This document shows, one piece after another, positions 1 through 8,231 of a DNA stretch of 64,000 nt. Source of the DNA: Pseudomonadota bacterium (lineage in GTDB: Bacteria > Desulfobacterota > Desulfobulbia > Desulfobulbales > JAGXFP01); contig JAHJAA010000021.1 of the NCBI GenBank assembly GCA_018814305.1, positions 23,609 through 87,608 on the forward strand, given 5' to 3'. Every line of letters starts with the position of its first letter. Positions within the stretch are counted from its first letter, which is position 1. The notes under the pieces are model-generated. The model searched no databases, was not told where the DNA came from, and worked only from the letters and a program-made list of their open reading frames with translations. The position numbers and the translations under genes are program-made.

Positions 1-665
1 GCGCTCAATGATTCGTACGCTTCCGAGGAGTCTGATGAAGACGTCAGGGTATCTTCGGCGGAGGGTGGAGCGGTCGTGGTCAGACTTGAGATGAGCATGA
101 CACAGAGTCCCAGGTCGGCCAGGAGAAAGACCAGAGCAGGGAACCAGAGTTGATCGGTGTGAAGATACTCATCAAAAACGGATGAGATGATAACGGCGAC
201 AAAGGGTAAAGGGAGGAGAGTTGCCAGGGCCTTGAATTGACTGACCTTTCGAGCTACCCCTTTGTTGGACTGCCGGGAAAGATTTTGGCTGCCTCCGAAT
301 TTTTTCAGAGATTTGGTAAGCCAAAGTTTCAGTCCGTTGGAAAGCAGGTTGATCAAGAGAAGAAAGAACAGGATCTGGCTGACTAGGGAGAGGCCATTGC
401 GAAGGTTGCTTGCGATAGCGCCATTGTTCTGGTTGAAGACGATTTGACCCTGGGCGAGTGCGATGCCCCTTGTCAGGATGAGCATGCGGAGAAGCAGGGG
501 GACTCGCAGGAGGCTTTTTTTTAGCTCCGGGGCCTGAAGAACGGATTTCGATTGATTAATAACTTTTTTGGTATACCCGGAGACGAAATGTCCGATGACA
601 ATGCTTGCAGTTATGACTCCGGGAAAGATCAGAAACTCCTCGAGGGAATTAGCATAGGGAGCCAT
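1..665 (-). CDS. Hypothetical inner-membrane protein, 3' part beyond the window edge
   Basis: The complementary strand is open for about 221 codons from an ATG at 665 to the window edge with no stop, so the C-terminus lies outside. The reading begins MAPYANSLEEFLIFPGV. It holds about four hydrophobic stretches that look like membrane helices: residues 12-30, 92-108, 146-162 and 172-194. The last is followed by an acidic, Ser-rich tail. A GTG precedes the ATG directly, and the upstream frame ends in TGA overlapping the ATG. The third codon position is C-rich, as in neighbouring genes, which supports real coding. I do not recognise the family. Nothing suggests a function beyond membrane location. 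Confidence 0.5.
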   Translation of the reverse strand, partial: MAPYANSLEEFLIFPGVITASIVIGHFVSGYTKKVINQSKSVLQAPELKKSLLRVPLLLRMLILTRGIALAQGQIVFNQNNGAIASNLRNGLSLVSQILFFLLLINLLSNGLKLWLTKSLKKFGGSQNLSRQSNKGVARKVSQFKALATLLPLPFVAVIISSVFDEYLHTDQLWFPALVFLLADLGLCVMLISSLTTTAPPSAEDTLTSSSDSSEAYESLS

Positions 666-816
666 CACAGACCGCCTTCGGATTGGGTGGAAATATCCAT
701 ACTGTTTATTGGAGGTGTATTCATGGTGAGATGCTTTCCTTTATAAGGGGATTCAACCAAGGTACTCTTTCATACCATATCATCTGAAAGCAGTGAACCC
801 CTGGAGTGGAAAAATC

Positions 817-1605
817 TTACCGAACCAGGTATACGTCAAAGCGGTGGTTCCCGGTTTTTCTTGAAAAGTCGGGGGGACGCGAATCGATGGGGGGGGCTTG
901 GGCCGGTCGTTTGACGACCACCCGTTGGCAGGCTCCGGCCAAGGCCATGGCCAGGAGGAGGTGGGCATCGTGGTCATCACCGACGATGGCGCGTAAATAG
1001 AGCATCTCTTTTTTGACCTTGGCGGTTTTGGTTCGGTGGGGATACATGGGATCTAAGTAAATAACCTCGGCTGGCCGGGTGTGGCTTTCTTCCCTCAGTA
1101 TGTTAAGACTGTCGCAAGGTAATAACTCCATGTGGGCAATGATTGGTTTGAGTCTCGAGTCTTTTGCCGCACGTTTCAGTCCATCTGAGAGGAGGGCTGC
1201 GATGATTGGATTTCTCTCAAACAGCCGGACGTGGATGCCCTGGGCGGCCATGAGAAAGGCATCGCGGCCCAGGCCCGCGGTGGCATCAATGACCTCCTGT
1301 GGCAGGCCGGACTTGGTGCCCACCGCGCGGATCAAAGGTTCTCGGCGACCGCCGCCGTGTTGACGGCGGTAAAATAAATTATCACTGGCAAAGTCCACAA
1401 AAACCGGTCCCGGCCCCTCAATAGTCGTGTCTCTGAGTTCCAAGCGGTCCCGGGTGACGGTCAGAAGGTGAGGGAAATCACGGCACGTGCTGTCAACCAG
1501 TGGCATCTGGAGATGATCCGATAATGTCTTTGCCGTCGTTTGCTCGGAGGCGGTTGCGGCGGCGATGGCAACACCGGGGGAGAGGGTTGGCAGAATTTTA
1601 TTCAT
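817..1605 (-). CDS. rsmJ: 16S rRNA (guanine(1516)-N(2))-methyltransferase RsmJ
   Basis: RsmJ is a SAM-dependent enzyme that methylates N2 of G1516 in helix 45 of 16S rRNA. The C-terminal two thirds carries the family signature: FVDFASDN, then GGGRREPLIRAVG, the SAM-binding stretch DATAGLGRDAF, the acidic LFERNP loop, the catalytic-region motif LDPMYPHR, and VVVKRPAQAPP near the end. The N-terminal ~60 residues are weakly conserved, as is usual here. The ATG at 1605 is chosen by analogy with E. coli RsmJ. An in-frame TTG at 1638, 12 bases after a GAGGG, would add 11 residues. The gene stands alone and is divergent from kdsB. Confidence 0.93.
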   Translation of the reverse strand: MNKILPTLSPGVAIAAATASEQTTAKTLSDHLQMPLVDSTCRDFPHLLTVTRDRLELRDTTIEGPGPVFVDFASDNLFYRRQHGGGRREPLIRAVGTKSGLPQEVIDATAGLGRDAFLMAAQGIHVRLFERNPIIAALLSDGLKRAAKDSRLKPIIAHMELLPCDSLNILREESHTRPAEVIYLDPMYPHRTKTAKVKKEMLYLRAIVGDDHDAHLLLAMALAGACQRVVVKRPAQAPPIDSRPPDFSRKTGNHRFDVYLVR

Positions 1606-1689
1606 CGACAATTGACGGTTGGGCTTATTATTTACCAATCACGAGTTAACCCTCCAGAGGGAAAGGGGACTCCGGGGTCTCTTTAATCT

Positions 1690-1915
1690 GAAAAGGTCGC
1701 TTGATGCCTGGGGCAACGTCCGCCGAACCGGGATTATGCCCTAAGGACAATCCGATGGGCCCAGGCAATACTTACTGCTGGACAGTGAAGAACGAGTAGG
1801 GTAAACCGTTTTGCCAAGGCTCTCGTGGTTTCCATCCGGGAACGTTCTGCTCGTGAAGCTCTGCGTCAAACCGCAGAGGTGCTTGTGCGGCGTATTCATG
1901 TACGTCTCCACGCAA
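1690..1915 (+). ncRNA. Candidate structured RNA of unknown family (strand uncertain)
   Basis: The 400 bases between rsmJ and kdsB hold no convincing protein gene but fold strongly. The pairings seen are TGCCTGGG 1705-1712 with CCCAGGCA 1760-1767; inside it GTCC with GGAC and GGG with CCC; ACGAGTAG 1792-1799 with CTGCTCGT 1847-1854 (one G-U pair); and CTCTGCG 1859-1865 with CGCAGAG 1872-1878. A smaller ACTG/CAGT hairpin lies near 1774-1786. The layout and length would suit a 6S-like or other housekeeping RNA. I see no conserved 6S, RNase P or tmRNA sequence signature, so the family is left open. Confidence 0.35.
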
Positions 1916-2005
1916 CTGATTGTTTCCCTTGACCTAGTCAAAAAATACTTGTTTCAGATGGAAACTATCGTAACATTATTTCATTAAAATTGATCTGGGA
2001 AAACC

Positions 2006-2782
2006 ATGGACCCGACCCATAAACAAGAACCGAAGGTGGTGGCGATTATTCCTGCCCGGTACCATTCCAATCGTTTTGAAGGAAAACCCCTGGCCAAGAT
2101 CATGGGGAAGCCGATGATCCAGCGGGTCTATGAGCGGGCCTTGGAGGTTGATCTTTTGGCCATGGTAGTGGTAGCCACCGATGATGAGCGGATTGCAGAG
2201 TGCGTTACCGGCTTTGGCGGGAGGGTCGTGATGACCAGCCCGGCCCATGTCTCCGGCACCGATCGTCTGGCCGAGGCGGCGACCTTGCTGGTAATCAACG
2301 AACAGGATGTGGTGGTCAATATCCAGGGGGACCAGCCGTTGTTTGAAAAAGAGGTGGTCGATCAGGTTGCCCGTCCCCTGCTGGACGATCCTTCTCTACC
2401 CATGGCCACCTTGATTTATAAGATAATCCGCAAGGAAGAGATCTACGATCCGAACCATGTCAAAACTGTTTTTGATCGTAACGGGATGGCGCTCTACTTT
2501 TCCCGGTCAGCCATTCCCTTTCAACGTAATCCCGAAGAACCTCCGGCCCCGACCTATTATAAACATCTGGGATTTTACGCCTACCGGAAGGGATTTCTGC
2601 ACACCTTTGTCGGGTTGCCTGAGGGAGAATGGGAGCGTTTTGAGAAACTTGAACAGCTCAGGGTTTTGGAATATGGTTATCGAATTAAGGTAGTGTTGAC
2701 CGAGCATGACTCAGTGGAAGTCGACACACCTCGCGATCTTTTGCGGGTTGAGGAGATCTGCCGGAAACGTGGTGTTGTTTGA
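2006..2782 (+). CDS. kdsB: 3-deoxy-manno-octulosonate cytidylyltransferase (CMP-KDO synthetase)
   Basis: KdsB activates KDO with CTP to give CMP-KDO for the lipopolysaccharide inner core, in the cytoplasm. The 258-residue length is normal. The N-terminal nucleotide-binding motif is IIPARYHSNRFEGKPL. It is followed by VVVATDDERI, the SGTDRLAEA motif and VVNIQGDQPL, then YFSRSAIPFQRN and YYKHLGFYAYRK, with the metal-site region VDTPRDL near the end. The start has only a weak GGGA upstream. A TTGTTT/TAACAT pair with a 16-base spacer at 1950-1977 could be its promoter. The gene implies a KDO-containing outer membrane. Confidence 0.97.
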   Translation: MDPTHKQEPKVVAIIPARYHSNRFEGKPLAKIMGKPMIQRVYERALEVDLLAMVVVATDDERIAECVTGFGGRVVMTSPAHVSGTDRLAEAATLLVINEQDVVVNIQGDQPLFEKEVVDQVARPLLDDPSLPMATLIYKIIRKEEIYDPNHVKTVFDRNGMALYFSRSAIPFQRNPEEPPAPTYYKHLGFYAYRKGFLHTFVGLPEGEWERFEKLEQLRVLEYGYRIKVVLTEHDSVEVDTPRDLLRVEEICRKRGVV

Positions 2783-2836
2783 TCCCGGCGGTTGCCGGTT
2801 CCTATTATTATTAATTGAAAAATGAGGTTTGAACAA

Positions 2837-3763
2837 ATGCGAAAAAAAATCACTATCATCGGGGCCGGGAATGTCGGGGCAACGGCGGCCCATTGGGCGG
2901 CCTCACGGGGGTTGGGCGATGTATTGCTCCTTGATGTGGTCGAGGGGGTTCCCCAGGGTAAGGCCCTTGATCTGTCCCAGTCCGGCCCGGTGGACGGTTT
3001 TTGTAATACAATTGCCGGCAGTAATGATTTTGCCGACCTGGCCGGTTCGGATGTGGTGATCATTACGGCCGGGCTGGCCAGAAAACCCGGAATGTCCCGG
3101 GATGATCTGCTGGCCAAGAACGTTGCTATTGTGAAATCGTGCGCGGAACAGGTCGCCCGTCATGCCCCTGACTGTGTGCTTATTGTGGTAACCAATCCCA
3201 TTGATGCCATGGTTTACACCGCTTACAAGGTTTCCGGTTTTCCGCGGGAGCGGGTGCTGGGGATGGCCGGGGTCCTTGATTCGGCCCGCTATCGAACCTT
3301 TCTGGCCATGGAGTTGGCGGTTGCCCCCCGTGATGTCAATGCCATGGTCATGGGGATTCATGGTGACAACATGCTGCCCCTGGTGCGCCTGGCCAATGTG
3401 GCTGGTATTCCGGTGTCTGACCTGATTCCTGCGGCTCGGCTTGCTGAAATTGTTGAGCGGACCCAGAAGGGCGGGATTGAGATCGTCAACCATCTGAAGA
3501 CCGGCAGTGCCTTCTATACCCCGGGCCTTGCCGCAGTGGAGATGGCCGAAGCGGTCCTGACTGATGCCAAACGGGTATTGCCCTGCGCAGCATATCTTGA
3601 AGGTGAGTTTGGTTTCTCCGGCTGCTTCCTCGGCGTCCCGGTGGTGGTAGGCGCCCGGGGTGTTGAGCGGATTCTCGAATTCCCTCTGACCCCCGAGGAG
3701 CAGACGGCCATGGCCCTTTCCGAAACAGCAGTCCGCAACCAGATGGCGGCGACCGGGCTCTGA
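2837..3763 (+). CDS. mdh: Malate dehydrogenase (LDH-like type)
   Basis: This enzyme interconverts malate and oxaloacetate with NAD. The nucleotide-binding loop TIIGAGNVGATAA is at the N-terminus and the aspartate LLLDVVEG follows. The substrate loop GLARKPGMSRDDLL has the arginines expected for malate rather than lactate. NPIDAMVY and the catalytic-histidine stretch MGIHGDNMLP are present. From the ATG at 2837 the protein has 308 residues, typical for the LDH-like bacterial class. That start has an AGG nine bases upstream, and an ATG at 2822 would add five residues. It follows kdsB by about 50 bases and is likely cotranscribed with the genes downstream. Confidence 0.95.
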   Translation: MRKKITIIGAGNVGATAAHWAASRGLGDVLLLDVVEGVPQGKALDLSQSGPVDGFCNTIAGSNDFADLAGSDVVIITAGLARKPGMSRDDLLAKNVAIVKSCAEQVARHAPDCVLIVVTNPIDAMVYTAYKVSGFPRERVLGMAGVLDSARYRTFLAMELAVAPRDVNAMVMGIHGDNMLPLVRLANVAGIPVSDLIPAARLAEIVERTQKGGIEIVNHLKTGSAFYTPGLAAVEMAEAVLTDAKRVLPCAAYLEGEFGFSGCFLGVPVVVGARGVERILEFPLTPEEQTAMALSETAVRNQMAATGL

Positions 3764-3783
3764 GCCCAAACGGATAAATCTCA

Positions 3784-6060
3784 ATGGTCACTGAAAAAAC
3801 CAGCGGCAATTTTACCGATCTCCTGAGCCGGGTCAGGGATGAACGGTTTGGGCCCTTTGATCTTCTGCCCCGTGGCGAGTTGGTGGAGAAGGTGATCGAG
3901 CTTGCCCTTTCCGGATCGCCGGTGGGGGCAGGCGAAGTGGCCACGGGATTAATGCGTCTCACCCGGGAGTTGCAGGGGATTGATACCTCGAATCTGAGGG
4001 TGGTGGTCTTTGGCGGCGGCAGCGGTTTGTCGAATCTGGTTGGGGGCGACAGCCGTCGGTCGACCTGGCCTGAAGCCCCCTTTCATGGTTTAAAGGAACT
4101 GTTCCCCAAGACTCGATCAGTGGTCTGTATCACTGACGATGGCGGTTCCACCGGAGAACTGCTTAAGGATCTGGATCTGGTGGCGGTGGGTGATCTTAGG
4201 CATGTGTTGCTTTCCTCCGTTACTCTGGCTAATCTGCAGTTCCGTTATTCGCTTTCCGAAAAAGGCTGCCGGCGGGTTGCGGGGGTTTTGTATAAATTAT
4301 TTAATTTTCGCTTCGACCATGCTCCGGAAAATCCCAAGACCATCTTGAACGAGGCCGGGATTGATCCGGTTGACGTGCCGGTTGAGATGTGGTCTGGGAT
4401 TGAGGGATTGATCCACCGGCTTTTTCATGACCAGAGGCTACGTCCCCTGTTGTCCCGGACCCATTGTCTTGGTAATTTGTTACTGGTAGCGGCGGTTTCG
4501 GTCAATTGCGCGGATGAACAGCCGATTGATGAAGAGCCGGAGGCTCTGCTTGGCGGATTGCGTCTGCTGGCTGGGCTGATCGGGGCCGATGCTGAGGCGG
4601 TGATGCCCTGTACAGTAACTCCGGCCCACCTGAAGATGCTTTATGGTAACGGGGTGTTGGTCAGTGGTGAATTCAAGGCCGGAGGTGCCCGGCGGGGTTG
4701 TCCGGTGGATCGGGTTTTTGTCGATTCCGTAGGTGATCCCCTGGTTCCACCCAATGTTCTGGCCAGTATCCAGGAGGCAGACCTTATCTTGTTTGCCCCG
4801 GGCAGTCTCTATACCAGTATTATTCCTATTCTTCAGCTTCCGACCATCAGCAAGGCTATTCGGGAGAATCGGACAGCCTTGAAGTTCTTGGTAGCAAACC
4901 TTTGGGTCCAGAAGGGTGAAACAGATATCGCGGTCGGCAGCCGGGAACGTCGTTTCCACGTCTCGGATATGATTGCTGCCTACCATCGTAATATCCCCAA
5001 CGGCACCGATGGACTGTTCAATTACGTTATGGTCCTGGGGTTGCAGGACATTCCCGGAAGTGTTCTGCGGAATTATGCCTTGGAAGATAAGGTCCCCATC
5101 TATCTTGATCGAGATAAGGTGGCTTCCCTGGGATTTGTCCCTATTGAATGTCGGATTTTTTCGGCGGAAGCGTTGTCCAAGCACCAGGTGGTGCAGCATG
5201 ATCCCTACGCCATGGCCCTGGCGGTCAGGGCGGTTTGGGCTGGTCGGGATTGCTTGCCTCCCCAGCCCGAGGGGCGCCTCACTGGGAGAACCGGTTGCGG
5301 GGTCATGGTCGGTGCCATCAGGCATAAACCAGGATTACGATATCCAGCAATTCATGCCGCCCTTGAATCCAGGGAGATGGATGGGGCCATCCGTGAACAG
5401 GTGGCTGAGATCCTTTGGCAACACCGGGACATCAGCTTGACTCAGTTGGCCAATGTGGACGGGATCATTTTGATTGAGACCACGGCTTGGAAGCATTCCC
5501 AGGAATGGGATCGGGTCTTTGCCTATTATGATCCAACGGATCGTTTAATCAAGATCCGGCAGGATATTTTCAACCAGAATGGGAAATTTGAACTGGCCTT
5601 TCTGGTTGGTCTTGGCGAAAGCCTGTTGGGGAACTATGCGGCAGAAAAGCAGATGGCCCCGTTTGATGGTGAACATGGGATGCTGGGCCGACTCTATCGG
5701 GTCAGGCTGCGGCCCGAAGCGGAGCGGAAATGCTGGTTGACCGGGGAGGAGCTTCACTCCTATCTGGAGTTGGCCAGGATGAATAGGTCGGTGATGGATG
5801 CCAAGTGTTACACCCGGCTGATCAATGGCACTGAAGGATTTACTCCCCCGGGCCTTTTGTTCGGTCTGGTTTACGCCTGGTATCTTGATAATCGGTTTGC
5901 CGCCCACATTGAATACAAGATGGCCATCCTCCAGATGGAGGTGCCTGATATGATTACCGAGCAGGTCAAGGTTCGGGAGCGGCGGCGGGAGTTAGTAGAT
6001 TTTTTCCGCCGGGTGGTTTTCCGGTATGATGCCCCGGAGTTTGAGCCGGATAGAGATTGA
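3784..6060 (+). CDS. YvcK/CofD-like (UPF0052) protein with extra C-terminal domain
   Basis: Residues ~65-480 match the YvcK/CofD fold: VVVFGGGSGLSNL, CITDDGGSTGELLK, VAVGDLRHVLLSS, and later LILFAPGSLYTSIIP and FLVANLWVQKGETD. YvcK proteins are linked to control of central carbon and cell-wall metabolism and bind UDP-sugars; CofD is a phospholactate transferase. Typical family members are 310-450 residues, whereas this one has 758. The additional ~270 C-terminal residues include ILIETTAWKHSQEWDR and VRERRRELVDFFRR, and I recognise no domain there. Position after mdh and directly before prmA (3-base gap) suggests an operon. The exact activity is not predictable from sequence. Confidence 0.75.
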   Translation: MVTEKTSGNFTDLLSRVRDERFGPFDLLPRGELVEKVIELALSGSPVGAGEVATGLMRLTRELQGIDTSNLRVVVFGGGSGLSNLVGGDSRRSTWPEAPFHGLKELFPKTRSVVCITDDGGSTGELLKDLDLVAVGDLRHVLLSSVTLANLQFRYSLSEKGCRRVAGVLYKLFNFRFDHAPENPKTILNEAGIDPVDVPVEMWSGIEGLIHRLFHDQRLRPLLSRTHCLGNLLLVAAVSVNCADEQPIDEEPEALLGGLRLLAGLIGADAEAVMPCTVTPAHLKMLYGNGVLVSGEFKAGGARRGCPVDRVFVDSVGDPLVPPNVLASIQEADLILFAPGSLYTSIIPILQLPTISKAIRENRTALKFLVANLWVQKGETDIAVGSRERRFHVSDMIAAYHRNIPNGTDGLFNYVMVLGLQDIPGSVLRNYALEDKVPIYLDRDKVASLGFVPIECRIFSAEALSKHQVVQHDPYAMALAVRAVWAGRDCLPPQPEGRLTGRTGCGVMVGAIRHKPGLRYPAIHAALESREMDGAIREQVAEILWQHRDISLTQLANVDGIILIETTAWKHSQEWDRVFAYYDPTDRLIKIRQDIFNQNGKFELAFLVGLGESLLGNYAAEKQMAPFDGEHGMLGRLYRVRLRPEAERKCWLTGEELHSYLELARMNRSVMDAKCYTRLINGTEGFTPPGLLFGLVYAWYLDNRFAAHIEYKMAILQMEVPDMITEQVKVRERRRELVDFFRRVVFRYDAPEFEPDRD

Positions 6061-6063
6061 ATC

Positions 6064-7011
6064 ATGGTGTCGATTGATCTGCCTGAGTATACCGGAGCGA
6101 AAAACGGCCGGGAGCGCCTTGCTGTTCTTTTTAAGCTCTCCCCGGCGGTTGGGGGGGAATTCCAGCAGGAACTGGCCGACCGGATGCCCCATCTTATCTT
6201 TCGGTATGACCACGTTCGGGAGATGTTGCTCGCCTGGTCAACGATTGATGTTGACCACAACGATTTTATCAACAGTGTTGACCGCCTGGCCGAGGATTTT
6301 TTTCGGCCCTTTACCCCCTTTCCCACCATCGAAATCCATGAGACCAGACTGATTGATCCCGCTTTTTTCTCGCGGGATGATGTGTCTGGTAATTTTCGGT
6401 ATATTACGTTGGTCGCTGCAAAAGCGCCCTCTCCCCCAGATCCGTTTGTCCTGAAACTTTCGTGTGGCGATTCTTTTGGCAGCGGGTCGCATCCAAGTAC
6501 GCAACTGGCCATGAAAGGTCTGGAGGATATTTACGAAGGAGGGCGGCCATTTCCCGGTCGGGTCCTGGATGTGGGATGTGGGTCCGGGATCCTAGCCTTG
6601 TCGTGTGCTCTGTTCGGTGCAACGACCGTCTCGGGGATCGATATTTCTCGTGAGGCCGTTGTCATTGCAGAGGCCAATGCCTTGGGTAACGGTTTGGCCG
6701 ATCAGGTGCGGTTTACGACTGAGTCCTTGGGGCAGATATGCGAGCCCGTTGATCTTCTGGTGGCGAATCTCAGCGCAGCGGTGATGGAAGGCATGGTGGC
6801 TGATTTTGCCCGGTTGGTTGTTCCGGGAGGCTTATTGCTGTTGTCCGGGTTGCAGGGGCGTCAGCATCTGGAAATGGCCGACCGATTGGCTGTGCTTGGT
6901 TTCAAGTGTAGGAAGAGGTATCAGGAGGGGAAGTGGTGGGCGTTGTTACTTGCCGCGGTCAGCTCCGGGCCAGATGATCTTGTGGAGTTGAAGCTGAAGT
7001 CGGACCGGTAA
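6064..7011 (+). CDS. prmA: Ribosomal protein L11 methyltransferase-like protein (PrmA)
   Basis: PrmA trimethylates ribosomal protein L11. The C-terminal half shows its hallmark GDSFGSGSHPSTQLA (FGTGTHPTT in E. coli), SAM-binding motif I VLDVGCGSGIL, the acidic VSGIDISREAV, and LLVANLSA at the position of the catalytic-region NILA. The closing LLLLSGLQGRQ also fits. The N-terminal ~130 residues diverge from E. coli PrmA, so the substrate may differ within the family. The last ~20 codons overlap the 3' end of the opposite-strand queE by 66 bases. Start ATG lies three bases after the preceding stop. Confidence 0.8.
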   Translation: MVSIDLPEYTGAKNGRERLAVLFKLSPAVGGEFQQELADRMPHLIFRYDHVREMLLAWSTIDVDHNDFINSVDRLAEDFFRPFTPFPTIEIHETRLIDPAFFSRDDVSGNFRYITLVAAKAPSPPDPFVLKLSCGDSFGSGSHPSTQLAMKGLEDIYEGGRPFPGRVLDVGCGSGILALSCALFGATTVSGIDISREAVVIAEANALGNGLADQVRFTTESLGQICEPVDLLVANLSAAVMEGMVADFARLVVPGGLLLLSGLQGRQHLEMADRLAVLGFKCRKRYQEGKWWALLLAAVSSGPDDLVELKLKSDR

Positions 7012-7596
7012 GCGATCCTCGAGGATCCACCCGGCCAGGTCTGCAGGATCAAGCCGTCCCGGTACCGGTGAAAAGTGGGTTGGTATTCGTTGGGCTTGGG
7101 GGTTCCGGTTGAGGAACGCCACTGCCCAGTCATAATCCTCCCGGTGGGAGAGGACAAATTTGAGTTCATCCTCCGGCCCCATGAGGTCCAGATTTGCACC
7201 ATGCAGGTGGCCCTGTATGGTGCTACCGGGGCATTTGACATCCATAATCTTGATTACCCCGGCGGGTACCCGGCTGAGACAGATCGTGCCGTTGGTTTCC
7301 AGCAGAACCCGGTGCCCCTTGCGGAGCAGGTTTTCCATCAGGGCATAGACCCCCTCTTGCAGAAGGGGTTCGCCTCCGGTGATCTCCACCGGGAAACCGG
7401 GATAGCCCTCGACGAAGCGCAGAACATCACCGAGGGCTATCCGATCGGGGGTTTCGTCGTAGGTATAGCGGGCGTCACAGTAGCTACAGCGCAGGTTGCA
7501 GCCGGCCAGGCGGATGAAAACATTGGCCAGTCCGGCATGGCTGGATTCGCCCTGGATACTGAAAAACAGTTCGGAAACCAGGAATGGTTCAGTCAT
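6946..7596 (-). CDS. queE: 7-carboxy-7-deazaguanine synthase QueE (radical SAM)
   Basis: QueE rearranges 6-carboxytetrahydropterin to 7-carboxy-7-deazaguanine on the queuosine/preQ0 pathway. At the N-terminus are LVSELFFSIQGES and the radical-SAM cysteine motif CNLRCSYCD preceded by IRLAGC. VEITGGEPLLQ is the SAM-binding GGE motif. LLETNGT and MDVKCPGS follow, and the family's closing LQLHKIIWP is present. Length (216 residues) is normal. The start overlaps the end of queD by 8 bases, indicating translational coupling. The 3' end overlaps prmA by 66 bases in convergent orientation. Confidence 0.95.
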   Translation of the reverse strand: MTEPFLVSELFFSIQGESSHAGLANVFIRLAGCNLRCSYCDARYTYDETPDRIALGDVLRFVEGYPGFPVEITGGEPLLQEGVYALMENLLRKGHRVLLETNGTICLSRVPAGVIKIMDVKCPGSTIQGHLHGANLDLMGPEDELKFVLSHREDYDWAVAFLNRNPQAQRIPTHFSPVPGRLDPADLAGWILEDRLPVRLQLQLHKIIWPGADRGK

Positions 7597-7963
7597 TTTC
7601 GTGGTAGACGACCCCGCAGGAGTCCGTCTCCCGGACCTCGACGGCGTATGGTCGATAGCGGTCGGCGGTGAGTTTCTCTTGCAGGCCGCGAAAGATATAA
7701 ATGGCGATATTTTCTGAAGAAGGGTTCTTGTCCAGGAAATTAGGATGTTCGTTCAGGTCCCGATGGTCAAGGTCGTCCATGATTTCTTTGAGGGCGTTCT
7801 TGGCCACCCGAAAATCAACGGCCATACCCAGTTCGTCAAGGGCGGTGGCCCTGATGGTGATCTTGATCTTCCAGTTGTGGCCATGGGGCCTTTCGCAGTT
7901 GCCGGGGTAGTTCCTGAGGTGATGCCCGGCGGAAAAATGGTTTTCGACAATGATATCAAACAT
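7589..7963 (-). CDS. queD: 6-carboxy-5,6,7,8-tetrahydropterin synthase QueD
   Basis: QueD converts dihydroneopterin triphosphate to 6-carboxytetrahydropterin, the QueE substrate. The product starts MFDIIVENHFSAGHHLR. The zinc histidines are in FSAGHHL and RPHGHNWKI. VDFRVAKNALKEIMDDLDHRDLN and the PSSENIAIYIF stretch are typical, as is the closing VRETDSCGVVY. I chose the ATG at 7963, six bases after an AGAGGA, over a longer reading from 8032 that adds 23 unconserved residues. FolE2, encoded at 45320-46096, would make the upstream pterin precursor. Confidence 0.95.
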   Translation of the reverse strand: MFDIIVENHFSAGHHLRNYPGNCERPHGHNWKIKITIRATALDELGMAVDFRVAKNALKEIMDDLDHRDLNEHPNFLDKNPSSENIAIYIFRGLQEKLTADRYRPYAVEVRETDSCGVVYHEND

Positions 7964-8231
7964 ACTATCCTCTCTTGGTCTGCATGAAAGTCTGCTTTGC
8001 CTTAGAACAGCTGATCTGGCCAAGACTTTCAAAAGTTGCTAAAAAGATGTTTTTTTAATCGAGTCTTCCGGTCTTTCTTTGACCGGATGGCGAGGGAACG
8101 GTAAATTGACATTGCCCTTGAAAAATCACCGGATATTGAATACAAAGTGACATTCTTTTACTCGATTGTGAAAGAATAATCACAGTATTAAAAAGTTCCC
8201 ACCCGAGCAAACTAAAAAAGAGGAGAAACCC

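Noticed and set aside
552..746. 64-residue plus-strand open frame
   Set aside because: It is antisense to the open membrane-protein frame and has no recognisable features.
1690..1915. 6S RNA, RNase P RNA or tmRNA
   Set aside because: Conserved sequence signatures of each are missing, so only a generic structured RNA is reported.
1741..1941. 66-residue minus-strand open frame
   Set aside because: It overlies the folded non-coding stretch and shows no family features or ribosome-binding site.
8067..8184. CRP/FNR-type site TGTGA...TCACA (8167-8184) before the DUF1015 gene
   Set aside because: The half-sites are 8 bases apart, and the known family spacing is 6.
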